Source: Paragordius varius (lineage: Eukaryota > Nematomorpha). Taken from it: a stretch of DNA of 64,000 nucleotides. Each line of letters opens with the position of its first letter. Positions within the stretch are counted from its first letter, which is position 1. Position numbers and translations under genes: made by a program. The DNA lies in assembly GCA_964247055.1 (NCBI GenBank), contig OZ176056.1, positions 3,658,001-3,722,000 of the forward strand, in the 5' to 3' direction. Below are positions 12,860-23,569 of the stretch, piece after piece. Below the pieces are notes generated by a model. It searched no databases. It saw only the letters and a list, made by a program, of their open reading frames with translations, and was not told the DNA's origin.

Positions 12860-14400
12860 TTTATGCGCCCTGTATAGATAATAATAATCATAATTTTTGC
12901 TATTTTTAATTAGGCTTTTGTGGAAAATCACTCAATTCAACTTGATAAAAAAAAGTTAAATACCATAAAATATATGATCTAGTCTGAAAATCTTTATTTC
13001 CAAATTGTTTTTTTCCGTAAATATCATAAATTTTATCAAATTATTAATGGAAATTGGTTAATAATTTCTTAATAAAACTGTAATATTTTTTTTCAATGCG
13101 GGTTTTAAAAAAGGAAATTTATGTCCTTTAATCTAAAAGGTTGATATAATCTATTCAATCAACCTGAACCTTCATCTAATTGATTTTTTTTGATAATCTG
13201 ATATTCATTACTTTTTTCAAGCCTTTTTAGTGGAGTTTAGGGGCTAAGTATACGGAGGCTATATAATCGCCGTTCTCATATGGACCTAAAAATTAATGCA
13301 CTTTTTTAAATATTGAATTTGATTATTATTGTTATTAATATTCATATGATTTAGCAGTAGTTGTGTAAGATTTATCTTAATAAAATTTTTAATTACTAAT
13401 CTTAATGACTTAATTTGCAAATTATCGATAATAGTTAAAGACCTAATTTATATTCTCTTTTCCCATTTTTAAAGTAAAGCGTTATAAAGTATTATTTTTT
13501 AAAGATATTTCATAAAATTTCAAAAAATACAAGCATTTAAGAAAATTCTATCTTAGCCATCAGTTTTCTTGATTTCGCGAGCTATCTTTTTAATTTTTTG
13601 TAATACAAACATGTGACCAACCCTAGCAGTACTTGAGATGGAAAAAAGCGAATTTATAGCGGAATTCTTAAAAAATTAGATGCAAGTTCAAACGTTAAGA
13701 ATTAAATAAATTTTTTTAATTAAAAATCGATTAGTATTTTTAAATTTTGCATTTCATAAGCTTTGCTTAAGTCGAAACTTATTGAAACACAAGCTTACAA
13801 AAGTAATTATATGATATTGTAAAATTTTCATTCTTATTTAAAGACAAAAATATACTGCAAACCAAATTTTCGGATTTTGATGCATAAATATGAAAATGAG
13901 AACTACGTTTTTGCTAAATTTAACTTATATAAAATGGATGTGAAATTGTTTGATTTATTAACCATTGTTAAACTTCCAATAAAACAATAATATAAGTTAT
14001 GACTATTATTGAGAATTCGGTAAAATATTTTATATATGAAAAAATCTTATAAGTAACTGAAAAAAACAACAATAAAACAAAAATTTTAGTTGAAGAGAAA
14101 AAAGTTTGTATAAATTTATTTAATAAAGACGTTCCATGTATCATTATCCTCTATCCTTGTTATCTGTTAAAGTTACGTTAAATTTCTCTATTGGTTCTCT
14201 TTGGGTAATTATTATAAATGGTACAATTAACATAGTAAAAACGTTATTTCCAAAAATGTTCTGCATATATAAAAATAATCATTAGGCGTTTACATTAATC
14301 AAGGTACTATATGGAACCTTACACATCTCTGGATATAAGTATTATTATAAATAGCTCATAGTTCACCTGGTTCACACTTTGCCAAATTGCATAAAACATT
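12860..14400. other. AT-rich intergenic, nothing identified
   Basis: No open frame with protein-like composition, no inverted repeat and no RNA gene was recognised here. Confidence 0.45.
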
Positions 14401-14449
14401 TCGCAACCTTTTTTTATTGTTTACTAGGTGTATTCATAACTTTTAAATA

Positions 14450-17375
14450 ATTTTGGAAAAAAAATCAATTAATTATTTTCCAAATATATTTATCCTTCCA
14501 TACATTTCGCCTTTGTTTCACATATATCAATGCCGTCCATAAAAACAGATTTTGCGGCAAGCCATTTGTCAGGCCATTTTCAACTTGTAAATATTAAACT
14601 GTTGTGCGAGCGTATGGCCCATTGATGCAAAGAGATAATAGTCAAGGAGAGCCAGGTCAGGAGAAACAGCGAATGCGGAAGAAGTTCCCATCAAAGCAAT
14701 TTCGAATTGTTTTCACTAGTTTTTAGAGCAGTGGTACTCACCAAAAAAATTTGACGGGCCAAATTAAATATATTTTTTTTTCGAGGGCCATGAACCTTAT
14801 AATGGCAGATATTCCATAGTTATTTGACACATAAGCACATAATACTCTAAATTAGCACAATGAATTTTTTGCGGATCATATGTAAATCCAGCTAAAAACT
14901 CGTTTTGCGCCATTTAGTTTAACAATTAAAATATATTGATAACAACATTTATTTTGTTATTAACCAATAATTTTTGACAAATTTGGTTTCGCCTCATGAC
15001 AGGCCAATCTTAATACGTCGTCTATATTATCATCGGTTCGATTGTATGCATTCTTGACATACTTCATTTTTAAATATGCCGTCTCGCATGTGCAAGTTGA
15101 GGGAAAAACAGTTAGGATAACTTGAGCACTTTTTTTTATAATTCTATATTTATTAGGCACATCTTGCCCGCTTTCTTCTGTATGATTCTCCTTAAAAACA
15201 GCCTCCGATTCGGTATCATTTTTAAAATCTACGAATTCTTCAATGATAGACGCCTGATCAAAACCGAAATGCTCAAGTTGCTTAATATTCGATATATCCA
15301 TATACCATGGATTTTCAACGAGTTTTAAGCAATTTTTAATATTTAAATCATGAAATCTAAATTTTATCTTATTAGGTAAAAATATTGAATGATTGTCTAT
15401 TATCAAATTAATCTCCTGGTAAATTCCATATTTTCTTTATGAAACGTTTTAAGTGTAATATAGGAGGGCTTTATTAATAAAATCTTGTTTATATTTATTA
15501 TTTTTTTTGCAAAATTTGACTAGCAAAATGGGTTATTATTTCGCTCCCTTGAAGACTTGTATTAAAAATACTAAGATTATAAATAATATCGCAAAGGTAA
15601 ACTAATAAAACCCACCATTTATCACTATTGATACCGTTAAACATTCTGTTATCTTTTATAAATAATAGAATTTCATGTCTTAAAACAAAAGTTATTTAAT
15701 TTGCTAAGGCTTAGCCATCTCACAGCGGTGTACAAAAGAATATCACCAAATTCACTGTGGATATCTTTCAGATTTTAAATTTTCTGCCACGGATTGTTGA
15801 TAGACATTTCTTCAATGCGTCGAGCCCATATTGGATCAGAAAGTTGAAGTTTTTAATTTGCTTCATGTTTTAATCTTTATTATGGAAATCAAATAAAAAG
15901 TCAACCATTTATTAGACATTCTTTTATTAGTTGGGAATGAGTAAACGGTTTCATATTTTTTCCTAAATATAAAAATTTTATACGAAGCTCTTTTTCCTGG
16001 GAGAAAGCTATGGACATAATAGATTTTTCTTTCTGGTATAATTCCTTAGTCTTTTTATATTTTTCGTTTCTTTCCTAATGATTTTCTGGTAATTAAGGAG
16101 AATGGATTGTAAAATGTCTTTCAATATTGTATTTTTTTATAATTATGTTGTCCTTATATATAAAACAGGAACAAGATTTTTTATTTAAAACGACAGAGTA
16201 TTTTTCTTCCCATTCTTTTTTAAAATAGCGATTTTATCGGATAATTTACGTTTTTAGCATAAGATGTCACATCCTTTAAATTATGTTTAAATATTATGTT
16301 AATTTTTTTAATAAAATACGAATATAATTGAATATGCTATAATATAACACTTGGAAATCTAATGACGTTAAGTTGAAAATATTTTATGGGAATGATTTAT
16401 AAAAAACGATGCAGGATAGCAATGAAATGAACATGAATATGCAAGTTTGGGTAAAAGGCTTGCTTAAATACAAAAAAGAAATGCATTAAAAATTTTAAAA
16501 TAGAAAAGTAATAGAATTCAGAAATAGAAACAACGTGTGCCAAAATTTTGAAATCATTTTCCTGTGGGGGAATTCTTCTACATTTTAAGTAAAAAATATA
16601 AATTACCAAAATTAATCTAAATAAAAGTAATATTAAAATAAGCGAAAATTTTATGTGTATTTTAAAAATTCATCGATAAAAATAACTTGAGTATCAATAT
16701 GGCCATAGGGCAATTTTATAGCACCCTTAGGGCCGCATGCGGCCCGCGGGCCGCGGTTTGAGTATCACTGTTTTAGAGTGTGAGACGTAGCATTGTCATG
16801 TAGCTAAATGACTTTGCCATTTATGTTTGGCATGGTTTACTAAATTTTTTGTTGGCGATAGCGTTATGTATTAACGGTTTCCTCAGGCTTTAATTCATAT
16901 AACATATCCTTTCAGTCCCAAAGACACAGAGCATGGTTTTTTTGCCGAAGCGATTTTACTTTGATGTTATTAAACCGGCTTGGCAAGGTAAATTGCGATT
17001 TTCGATTTCTTATCATTCGAATTGTTTGGAACCATTTGCTGAGTTTATTGCTCTTTCCCATTGTAGACGTCTGTTGATTGTTTTTTGCATGTAATCCGTC
17101 TGCAAACCGCTGTTGATGTTCAGACCTTTCAATAACTCTTGCACGTCTTGGCAGTTATGTGGGTTACCAGAACGCCCATTGTTTTTCACATTGAAGTCAC
17201 AATTCCATTGAAACCATGTACATCTTTTAAAAGATAACCATATAATTCTACCAAATTATATGCTGCAACTGTTAACTGTACGTTATCGGGTGCATAATTA
17301 GACATGATTATTAAATGATAAAAAAAGACGCTACCTTTTGGTGGATGTAAATTATAGGAGTTTGTAGTCTTAAAG
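14450..17375 (-). mobile_element. Mariner-like transposon remnant split by a hAT insertion
   Basis: On the - strand the right part (16779-17375) gives, in order, NNGRSGNPHN, KTINRRLQWERAI, ALCLWD, YELKPEETVN and LHDNATSHTLK, and the left part (14728 down to about 14480) continues with VSPDLALLDYYLFASMGHTLAQ and a degraded C-terminus. These are the mariner blocks WVPHEL-to-LLHDNARPH and YSPDLAPSDYHLF. The break falls just after the HDNA block, exactly at the hAT element with its 8-bp target duplication. The reading frame is interrupted in several places and the element is dead. The copy ending near 29930 shares the same 5' sequence (ACATGATTATTAAATG-type block followed by TAGGAGTTTGT). Confidence 0.85.
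14729..16770 (-). mobile_element. hAT transposon with 8-bp target duplication
   Basis: The ends are CAGTGGTACTCACC (left) and, inverted, CAGTGATACTCAAACC (right), the classic hAT terminus. The flanks carry a perfect 8-bp duplication, TTTTAGAG, at 14721-14728 and 16771-16778. The - strand frame 14960-15406 (148 codons) encodes the C-terminal hAT dimerisation region: ILTVFPSTCTCETAYLKMK followed by NIDDVLRLACHEAKPNLSKI, close to ZBED5/FAM200-type transposases. The upstream part (15410-16650) is broken and I could not recover the catalytic domain. The element is 2.04 kb and inserted into an older mariner copy. Confidence 0.9.
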
Positions 17376-17408
17376 AATTAGAATTTATGCGTTCTATATA
17401 TAGTAAAC

Positions 17409-17435
17409 GTCTCTCTCTCTCTCTCTCTCTCTCTA
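17409..17435. repeat. (CT)n microsatellite
   Basis: A pure CT run of about 27 bp. Confidence 0.95.
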
Positions 17436-17439
17436 TAAT

Positions 17440-18730
17440 GACTATAAAATTTTGGTGCAAATATATGCTTAGACTAACTACAATTTATACTTTCCATAAA
17501 TAAATATAAAATGATGAACGGTGAGCCCCTTTGTAACTTATCAGTTTGAAAATTTGTTTCATTTACTTAAAAGGGTTATTGCTAACACATAATTAAGTAG
17601 CGAAATATATTTAAAATTATCATCCTAATTTTTGGAAAGACGTCCACTCTTTGAATGGAAGACTGGTAGAGAGGCTCTCTACATCTAAACATTTTTGGTT
17701 TTTAATGTACCTTTATATTATCCAATATCAAATTTTTATACTTACCTTTTTTGTGTAATTCGACTGAATAATTAAGCTACATAAAACGACGAACTTCTTG
17801 CAGATATTATTGTAAAAAGTGATTAATTTTTTAGAGAGCCTTTCCCATTCTTTTCATTAGGGAATTTTGTGTTTAACTTTTTTGAATTCAACCATCAGTT
17901 CTCCACATTTTAGCAAATATATTAAAAGAGAGTATCAAAATACTCTATACTTAATAATGCAAAAATATATACTCGTTATTAAGCCATGTTTACGGTACTC
18001 AAATTATTTTTATATCTCAAAATTATAATCTTGTTAAACACTCATTGCCGTTTTGTGCATTAAGTAATCCAGAAAATACAATATTCTTTTATTTATAGTA
18101 CTACCAAAAACCTACACAATCTATCATGTCCTTACAAAATGATTTTTACCATTAATGCAAAACCAAGTTTTAAAAAATAAAATTACCGCAGAAAAAAATT
18201 AACTGTTAATAGTTTACATAAAACAATGTAACGAAAAGGTATTTTAAAAGCCTTGACACAATACAAACTATATCAATGAAGCTATCATTAATTTAAACAA
18301 TATAAAACAACGGTGGAAAAATTATTTTATCACATTCTTCCCTGTATTCGAACTATAAATCGCCTGCACATAATATAAGGTCGGGTGTGGGTTTATACCA
18401 TAAAAACAAAAGACTTTATTAGTTAGTTAGGTATTCTTGTAAGATCGACTTGGTGAACAATTTAAGAAAGTGAAGACTTTGGATATATTGCAAATTGTTG
18501 GAAAAAAACCATAGCGTTACTTTAAATGCTAGATGGTTTTTTAATTCACTTAACAAATATCATTAGAGACTAAACTTTGACAGAGAGAGTTGTGGTGTTG
18601 TGATATCAATTTTTAAAAAATATAATAATTTTATATGGCATTCATCCTGACAAAGATTCATAAGTTATCTCATTAATTTATTTTTCTTTTAACAATTGTT
18701 GGTCTATATAAACCAAACACACATAGCAAT
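17440..18730. other. AT-rich intergenic, nothing identified
   Basis: No gene or clear repeat was recognised between the mariner end and the next iterated-TIR MITE. Confidence 0.45.
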
Positions 18731-18738
18731 TATATATA

Positions 18739-19054
18739 CCATTTACAGTTCAAATTCACCCTTGAACAATTCAACTTCACCCTTGAACAATTCAAATTCA
18801 CCTTCGAACAATTCAAACCCTAAAAATAAATTATGTCGAACTAGTATAATTCATTATTAATATGAAATATATGTTTATGGTATAGTTTATTATTTTTTCA
18901 GTATTATTTTAATTTAAAAAAACTTTTACTTTTGAAAAATATATAAAATATAGGTAATTTTTAATCTTAAAAAACATATATTTTATTTGAGGGTGAATTT
19001 GAATTGTTCAAGGGTGAATTTAAATTGTTTAAGGGTGAATTAAACTGTAAATGG
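18739..19054. mobile_element. Iterated-TIR MITE, copy 2
   Basis: The ends are CCATTTACAGTTCAAATTCA and its inverse, flanked by TA on both sides (18737-18738 and 19055-19056). Each arm contains about three tandem copies of the 21-bp AATTCACCCTTGAACAATTCA-type unit. There is no coding capacity. TA flanks point to a Tc1/mariner-type transposase acting in trans. Confidence 0.88.
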
Positions 19055-19059
19055 TATAT

Positions 19060-21540
19060 TTATAGCTACAAATATAAACATTATTTTTCATTGCGAACTA
19101 ATTTAGGCATCATTGTATTTTTTTTCTCTATAACTTACTCATATATTAAAAAAAATTGGTCAAATCTGCGAGCGCATTCCTATAATGCAAATAGGGTATT
19201 TAGATATTAAATATTTTATAAATAGCACAGACACATAATATCTTAAAATATACATTTTCTTTAAGAATTAACCAAGTTTTGATCCTTTTGGTTGGGTCTG
19301 GATCTAAGGAAATTACAAATATTTGTGGTAATATCTTAATATGTAAAAATCGCAAATTCGCCCACATTATGCTAAATAATTTTTGAGTAAAAGTTTGCTA
19401 CATACCAAAATTTTAAATATATCATACCCCATATTTAAGCAATCATTTGATTAACACTTGGATACAAAACATTCATTTCAGTCCTTCGATTAAAATTGGG
19501 GTAGTTGGATACCCCAGGCCTGTCTAAAAAAATTCAGAAAATATGGTAGGAATCGAAACCACGGCAAAAGTTTGCACTTGTTTAATATTAAGGAATCAAA
19601 ATATGAAAAAAAAATTATTCTAAAATACTTGATATTAATTATTTTATGGGAAAACTCAAAAGTAAAAATTTAGTCAACGTGACATGTGTGCATGACTAAA
19701 ATTTAAAAATAATACAAAATAAACCACCTTTTCTGTTTCTCTCAATGTTAGATGTGATTATAATAAAAAGATAGCTATTATTTTAGATCTATAAAATAAA
19801 CACGATAATGTGCTAAAATGTTGTAAAATAAAAATAGCGTCGAAGTAGTTTGATATGGAACTTTTTCTTTAAACTAAATTCATTTAGATATTTCGACTTA
19901 TTTATATAATTTTTATTAGGAAAGCATAAATTTAAATTGGCTTAAATATAGCCTCGGGTATTTATAAACCCCAATTTAAATCGAAGTGTTAGATATTATT
20001 TAACGTACAAAATTTTGCGTTTCCATAAAAAAGAATACCACAGTTATAAATAACTTTTAAGGCTATCAAAAGCACCAGAAAATCCTAAATCCTTTCAACA
20101 TATATATATATATATATATATATATCAAGATATTTATATCCCCTGATTTTGTGCACTCTTTGTACAAACAGTGGAAAACATATAATTTGTTTCATTTTTA
20201 AGTGTTTTCAAATATTTTTTATAAGGCCACAAATTGTTGCTACTGGTTTTAAAGATGTTATAACGAAAATGGATACGCCGTTTTGATATAATAGTTATAG
20301 ATTACGGCAAAAATATCAAAATATAAATTATTAAGGATACATATCATAATTTATTTTAAATTAGTCCTTGATGAAATCTAAATAATAATAATTATTTATG
20401 ATGATAATAATTTAATAAAAGGATAAATATTTGGTAACAAAATCGTAAAACTTAGGCTTAATATTAATAAATTTAATTGCACTGTAAAGACATATAATTA
20501 TTAATATGGTATGTATCCCGATCCTGCATAATCATATTTGTTTTGGGGTTTTTTCGGAGGCTTGACGACTGTTAAATCAATGCGATCAAAAATCTATCAT
20601 TTCGAAAATATTCAAAAATTATCAACTACCGATTAGGTTTAAGATGACCATAAGAAGTATCTTAAATAAAAATTTAATAAATATTAATTGATTTAGATAG
20701 TTACCAGTAAAAATGTGCCAATTTAATAGACACCATCTTTAATACATTATCAACAAAATAACATTTTTTCAAGCTTACAAAATATTTAGTTTTGACCATT
20801 ATCCATTACTTTTTGGGGTAGTTTTAGATCCCAGAGCGATTTCAAATTTGAATATATCTTGAAAAGTATTTAAGTATTTAAGCCGAATTCAAAAATATGG
20901 TTATTTCTATAGCCTTTTAGGGGCATTATACAAAAAAATTTTTAATCTAAAATTGTAGACATTTCCTCATCTTAAACTTTTTGCTGCCATTTTTCTATAA
21001 ATGCACCAGGCAAATAAATATATATTATGATAAAAATGCAAACAATTAATTGGTTATTTTACTAGAATATTTTGAGTCTAATATCAGCTGTTCGTCTCAA
21101 TTTTTGGAGCTGTCTCAGTTTTAGATTTTAGATATAACAAAACTGTAAAAAAGATAAACTTTTTTTATTTAATACATAAAAACACAACTGATAATTTTAC
21201 TAAATTTACTAAACTTTCAAAACTGAAGTTTATAAACAAAATTGAGCTCTTGGATAAAACACACCAATATGTAATTAGCAAAAAGAAAAAGGTCAATAAT
21301 TGTTAATTTCCTGTTAAAAAAATATTTAAAATAAATCATTTTACAAAAAAACAGTCAGCAGGTGGATTTAATAAGAAATTTCAAATAATAATATGTTGAA
21401 ACGGTAAAATCATATCTAAAACCAAACAATTGTCGTCTATGTTAATACCAAAACATAAACGTCTCTAATATTCTTTCACACTTGTTTATAGAAGATACAT
21501 TGATATTACTTAAGTTATACTAATCCAATTATCCAGGTCT
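19060..21540. other. AT-rich intergenic with a (TA)n tract
   Basis: No protein-like frame was found. A TA microsatellite lies at about 20099-20125. Later exons of the secreted-protein gene on the - strand may lie in this stretch, because that gene has a strong donor at its lower end, but I could not place them. Confidence 0.4.
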
Positions 21541-21544
21541 TAAT

Positions 21545-22075
21545 TCAACATAATTTGAAAGTTTCTAGCACTTGGGAAATTAGATATCCTTTTAAAATAA
21601 CACTTACATTTCTTTTCGGTTTTAAAACGGGTGTATATTTGATGATCTTGCTTCTCCTACCAAACTTACTAATGTTTGCAGCGATTTTTTTTCCTCCTTT
21701 CAAAGATGGAAGGATAGAATCTACGCGTCGAAATTCCATATTTTTTTCTGCTCTATTTGTCATAGTTGAATTAACTATCGTATAAATCCGACGAACGGTT
21801 TTATAAAGTCCTGGTTGTTTCGAATCATTGCGTTTGACATTAATAGAGGGTGGTGGTTTCGACTGCGGACCGGAGCGCTGCTTACCTGTCGGGATTACTT
21901 TTGTATCAAAACTCCAATCTTCATCCAAAGTCGGTTTTGGTGATTTTCCCTCTGAAATGTATTGAAGCGAAGTGGATTTATCAGTTATGGCGGGAGAAAT
22001 TATTGGTGACAATATGATCATAATTAATGGAACGAAAGTAAGGAAGGACCAAAAATTTCTTGATTTGCCTGGCAT
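21545..22075 (-). CDS. Candidate secreted neuropeptide precursor (5' exon)
   Basis: The frame opens with ATG at 22075 (the track-length frame extends a little upstream, but this ATG directly precedes a signal peptide: MPGKSRNF followed by the hydrophobic run WSFLTFVPLIMIILSPIISPA). The rest is hydrophilic and is cut into short segments by basic pairs: NVKR, TVRR, EFRR, LKGGKK, SKFGRR and KPKR. Two of these, GKK and GRR, have the glycine-plus-dibasic form that marks C-terminal amidation in peptide precursors, giving possible products ending LKG-amide and IAANISKF-amide. A strong GTAAGT donor follows AGAAAT, so the exon probably ends at 21608 (156 codons) and the gene continues on unseen exons. 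I do not recognise a family. A plain basic secreted protein is the alternative. Confidence 0.5.
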   Translation of the reverse strand: MPGKSRNFWSFLTFVPLIMIILSPIISPAITDKSTSLQYISEGKSPKPTLDEDWSFDTKVIPTGKQRSGPQSKPPPSINVKRNDSKQPGLYKTVRRIYTIVNSTMTNRAEKNMEFRRVDSILPSLKGGKKIAANISKFGRRSKIIKYTPVLKPKRNVSVILKGYLISQVLETFKLC

Positions 22076-22139
22076 GGAGATATGTTGAAATAATAATAAT
22101 ATAATTTTTTGCACACTTAATGAGGTTTGTTCATGCAAT

Positions 22140-22980
22140 TGGTTAAATATGATATTTTTAAATGTAGCATATTAAGTATAAGTTAAGGTGTAAAATCAAA
22201 TTAGTCGGTTATATTATAATTGTTTGTTTGGTTTAAAAAATATTTGTAATGGTTCCGTTAATTGGTATTGTGTATGAAGGTAATGGTAAACCACTCTTAG
22301 TGATACACAATTAAAGAAGCTTGTTTATATTTGGCCAAATAGTTTATAAATTAAATGTTTATAAAAATCTACGAAACTTCTAAAATTTTTAATGGCTAAA
22401 ATTTGGTCTTCATTCAAAATATGATTTTATATATCGGGATGAGCATGAGGCCTAAAATATTTACTATAAAAGCTTTAGAGCAAATGTTTGGGACCTGTTT
22501 TAATATAATTTGGAGGATTTAAGGGTTTTTTGCAGGATCGTTTTGATAAAAAGGGAGCCAATTGCAAGCTTCTTCGCATGATTATTTCACCTATATTTTC
22601 CATTAATGTATATATATATTTTTTAGCTGCTTTTACTATTAATTATTTTTATTAAAATATATAATGATAAATATATAGCCATGTTAAGCAATATTTGGAT
22701 AAAATATTTTTATAATATTAATAATGATGTCGAAATTACAAGTTTAGCTAATATTTAATTACAGCACGGCACATTATTGTTGGGAATTTGTAATACCGTA
22801 GCGTATAGGTTAAAAACAATGAATGATAGAAATTACAATTTATTCCTATCTTACTGCATTAAATTTTATTAAATAGTTTACAATATTGACCGACATTAAA
22901 CTTATTACCTGAGTGTTCTGTGTCAACTCCTGAGTTAAATGAAAATTAAACGATAGAGAAGGATTAGTTTTTTTGTCGAA
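22140..22980. other. AT-rich, upstream of the secreted-protein gene
   Basis: No gene recognised. The promoter of the gene starting at 22075 should be within the first part of this stretch, but no convincing TATA box was found. Confidence 0.4.
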
Positions 22981-22984
22981 AGCA

Positions 22985-23260
22985 GGAATGTCCAACATGG
23001 CTTCACGCGCCCCATTTTTGGATCAAAAAATCCGATCGACCGCATAAAATATATTGACAAATTTTTATTTGATTTCAAACATAAGACTGTTTAAATCTAC
23101 TACTTTTTTAACAATTTTCGCTAGCTCTCCGAATTCGGCTAAATCAGAAAAATTGTAGTTAAGAAAACCATTTATACCTAGATTTTGTTACATTTTGTAT
23201 TTAAAATTTCGCGCGGGCTTCAAAAATATATTAGAGGGCCGAGTGTTGGACACATCTGAT
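22985..23260. mobile_element. Short hAT-type MITE
   Basis: The left end is CAGGAATGTCCAACATGG and the right end, inverted, is CAGATGTGTCCAACACTCGG; both are the GTCCAAC-type termini of hAT elements. The flanking 8-mers (GTCGAAAG and ATCTTAAG) match at five positions, as expected for an old target duplication. About 276 bp, no coding capacity. Confidence 0.75.
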
Positions 23261-23301
23261 CTTAAGATATCTAATGAAAAAAAAATTATTAGGTTTAATA
23301 G

Positions 23302-23569
23302 TGATATGTAGTGGATACTACAACGTTGCATCATTATATTTTCTTACATCATTTTATTATATTAATCGCATCTGGCGTTTATGTTTGTGCGTCATTATTC
23401 GTGGAATTCTTATATATATATTCGTAGAATAAAAGACATATTCTTACAATTGTGACGCACATGCATGTTAAAATTATCATTAATTAAAAAGTATAAATAT
23501 CACGAAATTCTTAAAAATTATTATTGTTTTGTATTTTCATCACCGATTCGTAATATTCGATACATAATA
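23302..23569 (+). repeat. 5' LTR
   Basis: 268 bp, beginning TGATATGTAGTGG and ending TACATAATA. It matches the 3' LTR almost base for base apart from one short indel and a few substitutions. Confidence 0.92.

Noticed and set aside
21863-21885. Possible 23-nt intron (GTAAGC...CGCAG) in the secreted-protein frame
   Set aside because: Removing it shifts into a frame that stops at once, whereas the unspliced frame continues through the dibasic sites.
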